Assembly: GCA_963674545.2 (NCBI GenBank)
Contig: CAXXFB010000001.1
Span: forward strand, 1,922,001-1,986,000
Length of the DNA: 64,000 bases
Reading direction: 5' to 3'
Source of the DNA: JABGQS01 sp963674545
GTDB taxonomy: Bacteria > Bacillota > Clostridia > Christensenellales > SZUA-584
This document shows positions 8,919 to 17,484 of the stretch, one piece after another. The stretch's first letter is position 1. Each line of letters begins with the position of its first letter. The position numbers were made by a program, and so were the translations under genes. The notes below the pieces were generated by a model. The model had not been told where the DNA came from. It saw only the letters and a list, made by a program, of their open reading frames with translations, and did no database searches.

Positions 8919-9060
8919 CTGGTTAAAGGAGGTTGAATGTTTGTATCGGCCAACGGCCATTTGAAGGAAAGTATTGTCACCTACATTAAATCAAACCTTT
9001 CAAATACGTGCAAACGTCATCTCCCCCTAAAAACAAGAGTAATAAAGAGCATACATAAGG
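8885..9060 (-). ncRNA. candidate structured small RNA
   Basis: This noncoding stretch between pfkA and the glycosylase gene ends in a clear minus-strand terminator. Upstream, nested complementary arms form a rod. On the minus strand CCTCCT (8927-8932) pairs with AGGGGG (9023-9028), CAAAC (8939-8943) with GTTTG (9011-9015), and ATTTGAAAGG (8996-9005) with CCTTCAAAT (8959-8967) with one bulged A. The outer stem is continuous only as minus-strand RNA, with a U-G pair; on the plus strand it would be an A-C mismatch. A weak TTGCAT/ATATAT pair at 9068-9096 could be the promoter. The 5' end is a guess and no family was recognised. Confidence 0.4.
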
Positions 9061-9156
9061 AAATGCGATATATTACGTTTATATTACATAATGCAATATT
9101 TTTGTAATATATTTTCTGTTAAACGATAATTAATACATATTTATGTTACATTTTCG

Positions 9157-9747
9157 TTACAGTTGGGTCTCAAGATAGCTTTTCAGCTTGACCAAATCTT
9201 CACCATACACCTCGCCGAGCGCTCTATTATATATTATGCTGGCCGGGTGATACAGCGCAAACAGCGAGAACCCGTGCGAAAGCGCCTGTGCATTCATCTG
9301 CTGCCCGTGGCACGAGCCTATGGTAAGGCTGCTCTGCCCGGAAACTGCCCGCAGCGGAACGTTGCCAAGCGTCACCACGACTTTCGGAGCAACGAACTCT
9401 ATCTCCCTGCGAAGCAGCGGCAGCATCAGCTCTATCTCTTCTCTCTTTGGCGGCCGGTTGGAGAGCCTGCCTTTTTCGCTCACCTTGAAAGGACGGAACT
9501 TCACTACGTTGGATATATATATATCATATCTCTTTTTGTCTATTGCTTTTAAAAACTCGTCAAGGTTTTTCCCCGCTTTGCCTACAAACGGACGGTGGAG
9601 CCTTGTTTCCTCCGCACCCGGTGCCTCACCTATCAGCATAACGTCAGCATCCATTTTCCCTTCGCCGTAAACCATATCGTTCTCGCTTTTTGCAAAAGCT
9701 GAGGCCGCTATAAGCATCTGCTTATAAATTTCAGTCAAACCGTTCAT
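9157..9747 (-). CDS. uracil-DNA glycosylase family 4-like, without iron-sulfur cysteines
   Basis: The 196-residue protein has the family-4/5 UDG core. Motif 1 is MLIGEAPGAEETRLHRPFVG, followed by YISNVVKFRP and the motif 2 segment YHPASIIYN. It should remove uracil from DNA. Family-4 enzymes normally carry four Cys that bind a 4Fe-4S cluster. Here the N-terminal CxxC is absent, the NVVKCRP Cys is Phe and the later Cys is Met, so no cluster can form in the usual way. The start is ATG 9747 with GGGG 8 nt upstream; a GTG three codons earlier is less well placed. Confidence 0.8.
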   Translation of the reverse strand: MNGLTEIYKQMLIAASAFAKSENDMVYGEGKMDADVMLIGEAPGAEETRLHRPFVGKAGKNLDEFLKAIDKKRYDIYISNVVKFRPFKVSEKGRLSNRPPKREEIELMLPLLRREIEFVAPKVVVTLGNVPLRAVSGQSSLTIGSCHGQQMNAQALSHGFSLFALYHPASIIYNRALGEVYGEDLVKLKSYLETQL

Positions 9748-9846
9748 TTTATACACCCCTTTTCACCAAGTATACAGTAAAAACAGCACATACAACAAGA
9801 AAAACACTCCGGTGTAAATTTAATTTAACAAATTACACAATATGGG

Positions 9847-9874
9847 TTGACTTTGAGTGCATGTGTAGTATAAT
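9847..9874 (+). promoter_or_regulatory. sigma-A promoter for the LmbE-like gene
   Basis: TTGACT at 9847-9852 and TATAAT at 9869-9874 are separated by 16 nt, about 120 bp upstream of ATG 9992. Confidence 0.75.
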
Positions 9875-9991
9875 TGCCAAAAATAGAATACTTCTTTTAA
9901 GTCCTGACAATAGCAGCTGCATTCAAAATTTGATTTTAGTTTGCCAGAGCCAAAAAGCTTTGAGCACTATAAAAATAAGAGGAGCAGTAAA

Positions 9992-10909
9992 ATGAAAATG
10001 GATTTGTCCGACAAAATGGCGGGGGAAGCGGAAAAGCAACTTCAAATCCTGGTCATCATGGCCCATCCGGCCGATACGTTTGACCACTGCGGGGGAACGA
10101 TGTGCCACCACATCGAAAGAGGCGATAAAGTCACGGTCGTTGGCATGTATCAGGGTGTCCATATCCATGACGAAGAAGTTGCCGATAAACTTCGTGTAAC
10201 AGGAAAGAAATTCGAAGGCGCCGAGTCGGAAGAGCTAAGAAACAAAAGAGAAACTGTAAAAAACGAAGAAGTCATAAAAGCCTGCAGCATCTTTGGTATC
10301 ACAGATGTAAGATTCATGGGCCTTGAAGACAGAATCAACCTAGTCAACGAACCTCAAATCATTGAAATCGCAAAAATTATCCGAGAAGTAAAACCAGATA
10401 TTTTGATAACCCATTATCCTCAGATCCAGTGTGGATATGATGCCCACGGGCAAGCGGGAGAAATGGTGCTGCGTGCAGCACACTATGCCGGTAATATAGA
10501 CTTCTATGACCCGGACCCAAAGCCTGCGCACAGAATACCCCAGATACTGTTCACAAATCCGGACAACTACCTTGGCAAATCAAGTGTACTGCATGCCGAA
10601 TCAACCTGCTACTGTGATCTTTTCATTGACGTCACTGACGTTGCAGAAAAAATCGTGAAAGCACGTAATACTATGGTGAGCCAGCAATACAACGGCGGCT
10701 ATGCAAGAAAGTCCGTCGAAGGCGCAATAGGCAAGTTCGGAGATACCGTCCACACAGCATATGCCGAAGCTTTTATACGCTATAAACCGGAAGTAAGATA
10801 TTACCTTCCGCTGCCAAAACGCCTGGAAGCATGGGCAAACGAGCTTGAAAAAGAACAGCTCGAGCGTCGTGGCTATATGGTCGCTCCATACTGTGACCTC
10901 GACGATTAA
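9992..10909 (+). CDS. PIG-L/LmbE-family deacetylase-like protein
   Basis: This 305-residue protein has the LmbE/PIG-L fold, whose members are zinc amidases that remove acetyl groups from GlcNAc-linked substrates. The N-terminal zinc motif reads IMAHPADTFDHCGGTM. The His and second Asp are kept, but the first Asp of the usual HPDD (general base in MshB) is Ala. A downstream metal-ligand segment, CGYDAHGQAGE, is present. The substrate is unknown. The start is ATG 9992, 7 nt after GAGGAG; an upstream extension lacks a ribosome site. It is monocistronic, with its own promoter and terminator. Confidence 0.8.
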   Translation: MKMDLSDKMAGEAEKQLQILVIMAHPADTFDHCGGTMCHHIERGDKVTVVGMYQGVHIHDEEVADKLRVTGKKFEGAESEELRNKRETVKNEEVIKACSIFGITDVRFMGLEDRINLVNEPQIIEIAKIIREVKPDILITHYPQIQCGYDAHGQAGEMVLRAAHYAGNIDFYDPDPKPAHRIPQILFTNPDNYLGKSSVLHAESTCYCDLFIDVTDVAEKIVKARNTMVSQQYNGGYARKSVEGAIGKFGDTVHTAYAEAFIRYKPEVRYYLPLPKRLEAWANELEKEQLERRGYMVAPYCDLDD

Positions 10910-10933
10910 TAAACAAAATGGACTCCTAAAGAG

Positions 10934-10958
10934 GCCGGCAGCATTGCCGGCTTTTTTT
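10934..10958 (+). terminator. intrinsic terminator
   Basis: GCCGGC, 6-nt loop, GCCGGC, then seven T residues, 25 bp after the LmbE-like stop codon. Confidence 0.92.
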
Positions 10959-11168
10959 ATTCTTCTGTTTTGCAAAACAAATTGAAGCATAGCATCGATT
11001 ATGTTAAAATGTATCATACCGTTTACTTTTCACAAAACCCGGAGCATAAGATTTCAAACTTTTTTATACACTATAAGTGTTCCGGTAACAGCCTGAGTCA
11101 TTCATAATCAGATACCACAAAACAGGGCGGAAGCTCTTATAGATATCAATACTTTGCAAGGAGTTTTT

Positions 11169-11594
11169 ATGAATGAAAACATCAAGCAGCAGATAATAAA
11201 TCTTATAGAGACGTCTGAAGTCTCATATCTTGGCTCTTTGGACAAAAACGGGTATCCAAACATAAAAGCAATGATGAACATACAAAACGAAGGACTATTC
11301 ACACATTATTTTTCCACCTTTCTCTATGCCGAAAGGACAAAGCAATATCAGGAATGTCCAAAAGTCTGCATATATATAAGCACCCTTGAAGACCCTAAAG
11401 GCCTTATGCTTGTCGGAGAGATGAATGTGCTTGCCGACCGTTACAACAAAGAACTTTTCTGGCGTGACGGTTTCGAGGTCTACTACCCCGATGGCCCGAC
11501 TACCGAAAATTATTGCGTACTTAAATTCACTGCATCCAAAGGCAACTTCTGCTACGGAAAAGGCAGTGTAGATTTTAATGTTGACGAGTTTTAA
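11169..11594 (+). CDS. pyridoxamine 5'-phosphate oxidase-fold protein
   Basis: The 141-residue protein has the split-barrel fold of small FMN-binding proteins. Recognisable elements are the N-terminal helix, SYLGSLDKNGYPNIKAM, a central TKQYQECPKVCIYI strand pair and GLMLVGEMNVLAD. Relatives bind FMN or heme and act in general reduction. No substrate can be assigned. The start is ATG 11169, preceded by AAGGAG at 6 nt. It sits alone between the LmbE-like gene and the lipoprotein pair. Confidence 0.8.
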   Translation: MNENIKQQIINLIETSEVSYLGSLDKNGYPNIKAMMNIQNEGLFTHYFSTFLYAERTKQYQECPKVCIYISTLEDPKGLMLVGEMNVLADRYNKELFWRDGFEVYYPDGPTTENYCVLKFTASKGNFCYGKGSVDFNVDEF

Positions 11595-11654
11595 CAGCTA
11601 TGGTATTGAATACAAACACATCGGCAAATCTATTATCAAATTGGAGGAAAAACC

Positions 11655-13169
11655 ATGAAACAAAAAAGGAAATTAATGTTTCTGACAGCTATGCTATTGT
11701 TTTTAACAACGCTTTTTGCAGGCTGTGTCCTTATCCCGGATGAATACACTAAAGGAGTGCGGCTGGACAGTTCATACCCTAAAGACGATCTGCCGATAAT
11801 GAAAGATGCCGTCATCTTCTTCTGCGATGCAGACGATGAAACGGTGTCCGTCAAATACGGAGTAGAAGACGATTTGGACGATGTTGCCGATTTTTATAAA
11901 GACCACTTCGACGACAATGACATAGTCCTGGATGATGAAAGCGACAAGAGCTCCAGATATACAGCAGAAGGCAGCTATAAGGACTTTGTTTTTGAGCTTC
12001 GGGCCGGCAGTCCGTCAGGTCAATATGAAGAAAAGCTGTTCGAAACAGTTGTAAAAATAGACATCGAGTTTATTGAAGGAACTGTTCCTACACCGGGAAT
12101 AGCCGAAACTGAAGAGCCAGCTTCTCTAGAGCAGGATATCCTTGGCTTCTGGCGTCAGGAAAGCTTCGAAGACGGCACCGGCGTATACGACACATACGAC
12201 TACGGCCAGGCATACGAATTCCTTGCCGACGGCACGCTAAATGTATATATAAATTATGTATATGCTGCCTCAGGCGGCTGGGCCTATATTGATGAATCAA
12301 CTATACTCCTGACAACAGTTGACTTATCACAGGAGAACGTGAGTGTAGCTCAAGAGCGAAGGGATGGTATAGACTATTTAATCTGGACGGACTCGACAGG
12401 CACGCTGACCTTCTTTCGAGACTCTGCCGAAGGATTCAGCATGACCGGCGGCGATGACAACAATGGTGATGACAATGCAAACACCCAGCAGCTCGAAGCC
12501 GCTTTGATAGGGCCTACATGGTATTATTATCACTACGCCGACTCCATGGCAAATCTTGAAAAAACCGTGTCAGGATATGAAATATACTACAATGACGGTA
12601 CTTTCGATTATTCTTTCGACGATGCTGTTCATAAAGGAACATGGTATATACAAGACGGCAGGCTCTATTGCACCTATGAGGACGGCAGCAGCTCCAACTG
12701 GTATATAGAGTTCATTGTGCAAAGAGGCATAAATCTCCTGCTGTATTATGATGATTCCGCTCCGGGTTCATACTGGCTGTATGCAGATATCTCAAGAGAC
12801 ACTATACCTGGCAATGTCGACAACAGCGTTGTCTTTCTTACCGACCAGGAGATGACTTATGCTATAATGGGCTTTTCTTGTAACTATATACCATACTATC
12901 ATCCGGACGGCACGATCGAAGAATATGAAGACAGCGCAGTCTTTCACGAAGACGGTTCCTACGAAGAAAACGTAAACGGTTATTACGACAGCGGAACATG
13001 GCAGTTCTACGACGGCTATCTCGAGCTTCGTTACACTGACGGAACTTATCTCAAATATCCGGCATTTGTGGAATACAATAAAGATGTCGGCTCATACTTT
13101 ATGTATTTGTATGACCTTGAAGAAGGACATGAAGGCGGATATTGGGTCTTTACGGATTACGAACCATAA
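11655..13169 (+). CDS. large secreted lipoprotein with repeated beta domains (paralogue 1)
   Basis: I do not recognise a named family. The 504-residue protein starts with a lipoprotein signal (lipobox LFAGC). An acidic alpha/beta domain follows (about 30-135, DSSYPKDDLPIM, DLDDVADFYKDHF). Three lipocalin-like beta modules come next, at about 155-265, 285-385 and 395-504, each with DGT, GTW and DG.L turns. It is probably attached to the outer face of the membrane. The next gene is a close paralogue with the same layout. GGAGG precedes ATG 11655. Confidence 0.75.
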   Translation: MKQKRKLMFLTAMLLFLTTLFAGCVLIPDEYTKGVRLDSSYPKDDLPIMKDAVIFFCDADDETVSVKYGVEDDLDDVADFYKDHFDDNDIVLDDESDKSSRYTAEGSYKDFVFELRAGSPSGQYEEKLFETVVKIDIEFIEGTVPTPGIAETEEPASLEQDILGFWRQESFEDGTGVYDTYDYGQAYEFLADGTLNVYINYVYAASGGWAYIDESTILLTTVDLSQENVSVAQERRDGIDYLIWTDSTGTLTFFRDSAEGFSMTGGDDNNGDDNANTQQLEAALIGPTWYYYHYADSMANLEKTVSGYEIYYNDGTFDYSFDDAVHKGTWYIQDGRLYCTYEDGSSSNWYIEFIVQRGINLLLYYDDSAPGSYWLYADISRDTIPGNVDNSVVFLTDQEMTYAIMGFSCNYIPYYHPDGTIEEYEDSAVFHEDGSYEENVNGYYDSGTWQFYDGYLELRYTDGTYLKYPAFVEYNKDVGSYFMYLYDLEEGHEGGYWVFTDYEP

Positions 13170-13196
13170 AATTTAAACGCATAATCAACTATAGAA

Positions 13197-13229
13197 GCGA
13201 AACCGGATCTTTACCCGGTTTCGCTTTTA
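13197..13229 (+). terminator. intrinsic terminator between the lipoprotein paralogues
   Basis: GCGAAACCGG, 8-nt loop, CCGGTTTCGC, then TTTT. It separates the two paralogues into independent transcripts. Confidence 0.92.
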
Positions 13230-13258
13230 TTTTTTATGCTAAAAACAATGGTTTTGTT

Positions 13259-13287
13259 TTGTATACGCAAAAAAAATATGGTATAAT
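13259..13287 (+). promoter_or_regulatory. sigma-A promoter for lipoprotein paralogue 2
   Basis: TTGTAT (13259-13264) and TATAAT (13282-13287) with a 17-nt spacer, 55 bp upstream of ATG 13343. Confidence 0.65.
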
Positions 13288-13342
13288 TAATTCGCATTTT
13301 TATTTATATAGCAACCCAATAAAAACAGGAGTGTGCTCCAAT

Positions 13343-14869
13343 ATGAAATTATCCATAAAAACCCTTTGGCTTATTATAGCCCTTCTAATTGTTTCTTCTA
13401 TGTTGGTTGGCTGTGACAAGATACCGGACGAATATATCAAAGGCGTGCGGCTAGATAGTTCCTATCCCGAAGACGATCTGCCAATAATGGACGATGCAGT
13501 GGTCTATTTCTGCGACTCTGATGATGAAACGGTATCTCTTAAATACGGAGTAGAAGCTGATCTTGAAGATGTTGCCGACTTTTATAAAGACCACTTCGAA
13601 GATAACGATATAGTTCTTGACGATGAAAGCGACAAGAGCTCAAGATATACAGCACAAGGACGCTATAAAGACTTTACCTTCGAGATCAAAGTAAGCGCTC
13701 CTTCAGGAACATACGAAGAGAAGGTTTTCGAAACTGTAGTAAAAATAGATATTGAATTCGCCGATGATTCGCTTGGTTCGATAAGTGACCTGCAAACAGC
13801 CACGCCCGCACCATATAGCCTAGCGGAAGATATTATAGGCTTCTGGCGTCAGGAAAGCTTCGAAGACAGTACAGGAAAAACAGCTACTTATGACTTTGGC
13901 ACGGCATACGAATTCATTTCTGACGGTACTCTGAACCTTTATCTTAATTTTACTTTCGTAGGCACAGGCGGCTGGGCATATGTTGATGAATCGACTATAC
14001 TTCTCACGTCAATGGACGGTTCACAGGAAAACATCACAGCAGCTCTTGAAAAGAGAAGCGAAAAAGACTACCTGATATGGACAGATTCCACAGGCACGCT
14101 GACCTTCTTCAGAGATGCAAAAGACGAGTTCAGCACAGACAGCACGGGAGACATCCCCGCAATTACCGGCGACGATGCGCAGCTTGCTGCTTTCATTACA
14201 GACAGAACATGGTATTACGTTCACTATCTGACTGCCGATAACCAAATTCAAAATACACTTACAGGATATGTCGAATACTACTCTGATGGAACTGTATATG
14301 ATGAGCTTGGCAGTAATATCTATTCAGGAACATGGAGTATCTCTGACGGCGGATTGTACTGCGATTATAATGACGGCAGCAGTTCAAGCTGGGAAATAGA
14401 AATCGGATCGCTGTTTAACACAAACTACCTAAAATATTACAGCAACAGCGAGCCCGGCGCATACTGGTTATATCTCGATATTCCACGCAGCAACTATAAA
14501 AGTTTTTCCGAAGATAATATATTCTTTCTGACCGACTCAGAGATGACGTACGCTCTTTCCGGCCTGGAGCTGCACGAGTTATATTATCTGTATGCGGACG
14601 GAACAACTGAGGAAATGGTAAGCAACACTATGACGTTCTATCAGGATGGCACTTTAGAAGACTATTATGCTGATGATAATAACCTATCAAAAGGCACATG
14701 GCAGTTCAATAACGGATATCTTGAGTTGCGCTACGATAACAACGAGCCTTTTATGAATTCGGCCTATATAGAGTATGACAACCAATCCGGCGCATATTTC
14801 CTTTATCTCGGAGATATGGAGGAAGGATACGAGGGTTGTTATTGGGTGTTCACAACATACGAACCATAA
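13343..14869 (+). CDS. large secreted lipoprotein with repeated beta domains (paralogue 2)
   Basis: The 508-residue protein is colinear with the preceding lipoprotein. It has lipobox MLVGC, the acidic domain with RLDSSYPEDDLPIM, a DLEDVADFYKDHF helix, and three beta modules, each closing on GTW/DG turns. The C-terminus EGCYWVFTTYEP matches EGGYWVFTDYEP of the first copy. The linker after the first domain and loops within modules 2 and 3 have diverged most. The start is ATG 13343 with CAGGAG upstream; longer readings run through the promoter. Function unknown. A terminator on each side makes it monocistronic. Confidence 0.75.
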   Translation: MKLSIKTLWLIIALLIVSSMLVGCDKIPDEYIKGVRLDSSYPEDDLPIMDDAVVYFCDSDDETVSLKYGVEADLEDVADFYKDHFEDNDIVLDDESDKSSRYTAQGRYKDFTFEIKVSAPSGTYEEKVFETVVKIDIEFADDSLGSISDLQTATPAPYSLAEDIIGFWRQESFEDSTGKTATYDFGTAYEFISDGTLNLYLNFTFVGTGGWAYVDESTILLTSMDGSQENITAALEKRSEKDYLIWTDSTGTLTFFRDAKDEFSTDSTGDIPAITGDDAQLAAFITDRTWYYVHYLTADNQIQNTLTGYVEYYSDGTVYDELGSNIYSGTWSISDGGLYCDYNDGSSSSWEIEIGSLFNTNYLKYYSNSEPGAYWLYLDIPRSNYKSFSEDNIFFLTDSEMTYALSGLELHELYYLYADGTTEEMVSNTMTFYQDGTLEDYYADDNNLSKGTWQFNNGYLELRYDNNEPFMNSAYIEYDNQSGAYFLYLGDMEEGYEGCYWVFTTYEP

Positions 14870-14881
14870 TAAACACAAGAT

Positions 14882-14912
14882 AAAACAGGGCTGTAAATCA
14901 GCCCTGTTTTTT
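14882..14912. terminator. bidirectional intrinsic terminator
   Basis: AAAACAGGGCT, 7-nt loop, AGCCCTGTTTT, with A-run and T-run on either side. It lies between the convergent lipoprotein and methyltransferase genes and can serve both. Confidence 0.9.
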
Positions 14913-14949
14913 ATTTTGTGATTTTTCAATATCCGTTTTTTTGATGCAG

Positions 14950-15471
14950 CTATAGCTTTTTCACAGCCAGCATATGATATTCGCAGTTGCCTTCATGATA
15001 CCATATATGCATATCCTCAATCATAATAAAGCCGCTTTTCTTTACGACTTGAGCCAGCGTTCTTTCGGCAAATTCGCCTTCCTTCATACAGTTGACAAAA
15101 ACAGCTCCTCTTTGCATACAGTCCAGGATACCCTCAAGTATCGTGCACTCCCTTGTGTAGTTAATAGGGTTAAAGTGAAACATGCTGTCGGTCAGTACGT
15201 AGTCAAAGCACGAAACATCAAAACTCAATATATCTTTCTTAAGCGTTTTTATTCCTTTGCATTTTTGTTCTATCTGCTCTAAACCTAGCGTAGAAATATC
15301 AACTGCAGTAACGCTGAACCCAAGCTTAAAAAGCGGTATGCTGTCTCTGCCCTGCCCCGCTCCAAGGTCTGCAAGACTGCCTCTTTCACACCCTTCGAAA
15401 AATTCTATAAGTTCTTTCAAAGGCCTGCCAAAGTAATCCTTTTTGTTATAACACCTGTCAAACAGCGCCAT
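14950..15471 (-). CDS. class I SAM-dependent methyltransferase
   Basis: This 173-residue protein has the Rossmann SAM-binding motif LADLGAGQGRDSIPLFKLG followed by VTAVDIS (acidic ribose contact) and FDYVLTDSMFHF. The GQGRDS variant resembles the TehB/thiopurine methyltransferase group. The methyl acceptor is unknown. GGGAGATAAA precedes the ATG. It is about 50 bp downstream of the NagB-like gene on the same strand, with a terminator between. Confidence 0.82.
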   Translation of the reverse strand: MALFDRCYNKKDYFGRPLKELIEFFEGCERGSLADLGAGQGRDSIPLFKLGFSVTAVDISTLGLEQIEQKCKGIKTLKKDILSFDVSCFDYVLTDSMFHFNPINYTRECTILEGILDCMQRGAVFVNCMKEGEFAERTLAQVVKKSGFIMIEDMHIWYHEGNCEYHMLAVKKL

Positions 15472-15485
15472 TTTATCTCCCTATA

Positions 15486-15514
15486 GAAAAAGGCGCCGTT
15501 TTAGTTGACGCCTT
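15486..15514 (-). terminator. intrinsic terminator after the NagB-like gene
   Basis: On the minus strand AAGGCG (15514-15509) pairs with CGCCTT (15495-15490) and is followed by TTTC. Confidence 0.75.
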
Positions 15515-15521
15515 ATATATT

Positions 15522-16445
15522 TTATTTTAGTCCGAACATGTCTTCCGCATAGAACAGTTTGCCGGACATTGTCGGAATAAAGCTCGAAGGTATCCAGACA
15601 TTTGGTCCATACCTCAGCGTTGTCCACAGCGCCATAGCTCCACCTTTAGATTCTCCGCCCACTCCCGCAATGATATAGTCCGTCTTTCTGAATATAGCAG
15701 GCCCGATAGTGTTTGCAAAGCACGGCACTTTTGTGGTCCTGCTCCTAAAATGCGTAAGAGCGCTAAGCTCGACGGAAATCGGATGAAGCTTCGCCCCTTT
15801 CCGGATTGCCTGAGCATTCCATTCCTCTTCGTTGAAAAACTCGGAAGCAAATTGCGCCTCCCAGAAAGCGATGTTCATTATACGCCCTATCCCGGTGACC
15901 AGCACTATTTTTGCACCCTGTTTTTGCAAGTCTTCAATCTTTTTCGGATACAGGTTAAGGTTTACCTGTGTAGCATAGTTTCTCTGTTCTTCCGGCGGCG
16001 CCAAAGAACCAAGCGGTTTATAAAAATAATTTTCCATTATGTTCTTGAAAGACAATTCGCTTGTTTCCTCTACGGTATTGCCTTCCTTGTCGCTCCACTC
16101 ATAGGTGTTGAAGCAATGTACATGTCCCATGTCCGTTTCCCACTCTTTAAGGAAATAGACTGCCCACGCATACATTCCTGCAGGATATACGGGAAGCAGC
16201 AATGCAAGTTTCCTGCCTTCCTGTCCTGCTTTTCTTACCTCGTTTGCGATCTCATGCCCCTTTTTCATTTCAAGCACCTGTTTGTCCTCGCAGCGTACGG
16301 TCTGGAATAGCGGGTTCCAGAAATCCTGCCGGTCGGCAACATGCTCTATAGTGTTGTCACAGCACTCGTCAATACGGTACATATCCCACCCCGCAGGGTA
16401 GAAACCGTGCAGAAGCGACTGCTCAACGGTGTCCATAAAATTCAT
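15522..16445 (-). CDS. NagB/glucosamine-6-phosphate isomerase-like protein, catalytic residues not conserved
   Basis: The 307-residue protein follows the NagB (GlcN-6-P deaminase) fold along its length. VHCFNTYEWSD matches the FNMDEY region and IVLVTGIGRIMNIAF the GIGxDGHIAFNEP region. VELSALTHF, FANTIGPAIF and GVGGESKGGAMAL match the C-terminal substrate-binding part. The residues used for deamination in NagB (Asp of MDEY; Asp, His and Glu of DGHIAFNEP) are replaced. It may isomerise or bind a different sugar phosphate. The start is ATG 16445, preceded by AAAGGAG; longer readings run into the promoter. Confidence 0.7.
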   Translation of the reverse strand: MNFMDTVEQSLLHGFYPAGWDMYRIDECCDNTIEHVADRQDFWNPLFQTVRCEDKQVLEMKKGHEIANEVRKAGQEGRKLALLLPVYPAGMYAWAVYFLKEWETDMGHVHCFNTYEWSDKEGNTVEETSELSFKNIMENYFYKPLGSLAPPEEQRNYATQVNLNLYPKKIEDLQKQGAKIVLVTGIGRIMNIAFWEAQFASEFFNEEEWNAQAIRKGAKLHPISVELSALTHFRSRTTKVPCFANTIGPAIFRKTDYIIAGVGGESKGGAMALWTTLRYGPNVWIPSSFIPTMSGKLFYAEDMFGLK

Positions 16446-16478
16446 AAACTTCTCCTTTGTCTCATATTGATTAATATC

Positions 16479-16507
16479 ATTATAGCATTTATTATTCAGT
16501 GTGTGAA
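16479..16507 (-). promoter_or_regulatory. sigma-A promoter for the NagB-like gene
   Basis: On the minus strand TTCACA (16507-16502), 17-nt spacer, TATAAT (16484-16479), 34 bp upstream of ATG 16445. Confidence 0.65.
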
Positions 16508-16650
16508 CGAATCTGCAAAAAATAGATTTTCTTATATTTTTCAGTGTTTTTTTTCTCAAAATCGTTTATAATGATTATGCAGTTATATAATTTAACTATT
16601 GTTTTTTATATTCATGGGTAGTGGTGGTAATAAAATAAAGGCGGTTTATT

Positions 16651-17484
16651 TTGGAACAACTTTGGGATTCAATCAAAAACAGCATACTCGACTTGACCGT
16701 CGGGGACATCATAGACATGGTGCTGCTGGCGCTTGTAATCTACTGGCTGCTCAAACTGACTTCAAAAACCCGTGCGATCCAGGTTCTAAAAGGCCTAGGG
16801 ATAATACTGCTGGCGGCTTGGATAGCTGCATTTTTCCATCTTAACGGAATATCATGGCTGCTAAACTACGTACTGGCAGCAGGCGCAGTTTTAATAGTCA
16901 TTCTGTTTCAGCCAGAGCTTCGGCGTGCCCTTGCTCAAATCGGACGGGGACGGCTTGACCTTCTAATATCAAAAAACACATACGCTCAGGACATAGTTGA
17001 CAGTATAATAAAAGCGATACTCTCAATGTCCAAGAAACGTACTGGCGCACTCATTGTTTTCGAGCGCAAAACAGGCCTTAAAGACGTACTTGAAAGCGGC
17101 ACAAAAATCGGCGCTTCCGTTTCCAGCGAGCTTTTGGAAACTCTCTTTTTCAAAGATTCTCCCCTTCATGATGGCGCTGTAATAATACGTGAAGCGTCTG
17201 TTGAAGCGGCGGGGTGTTTCCTTCCTTTGAGTGAAAACAAACAGATAGGACAGGAACTTGGAACCCGTCACAGAGCGGCGCTCGGCATCTCTGAAGTTTC
17301 TGACAGCATAACGATAATAATATCAGAAGAAACCGGCGTGATATCAATGGCTCAGGACGGCAAACTAATAAGATACCTTGATACTAAAGCGCTAAGAGAC
17401 ATATTGGAAGACATATATATGATAAATCAGGAAACAAAGCCACGTGGTCTTAAGATCCTGCGGAAGGAGCGTGGCAAAAAATGA
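16651..17484 (+). CDS. cdaA: diadenylate cyclase CdaA
   Basis: CdaA makes the essential messenger c-di-AMP from two ATP at the membrane. Three N-terminal transmembrane helices (about 20-100) lead into a DAC domain. It carries the active-site motifs SPLHDGAVII (DGA) and LGTRHRAALGISE (RHR). Length 277 is normal. The start appears to be TTG 16651, with AAGGCGG upstream. It overlaps cdaR by 4 nt, so the two are translationally coupled. Confidence 0.95.
   Translation: MEQLWDSIKNSILDLTVGDIIDMVLLALVIYWLLKLTSKTRAIQVLKGLGIILLAAWIAAFFHLNGISWLLNYVLAAGAVLIVILFQPELRRALAQIGRGRLDLLISKNTYAQDIVDSIIKAILSMSKKRTGALIVFERKTGLKDVLESGTKIGASVSSELLETLFFKDSPLHDGAVIIREASVEAAGCFLPLSENKQIGQELGTRHRAALGISEVSDSITIIISEETGVISMAQDGKLIRYLDTKALRDILEDIYMINQETKPRGLKILRKERGKK

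Noticed and set aside
8937..9107. 56-codon plus-strand frame behind AAAGGAGG
   Set aside because: The ribosome site is good, but the frame crosses arms that pair better as minus-strand RNA, the codons become AT-rich and unlike neighbours, and no terminator follows on plus. Kept only as an alternative to the RNA.
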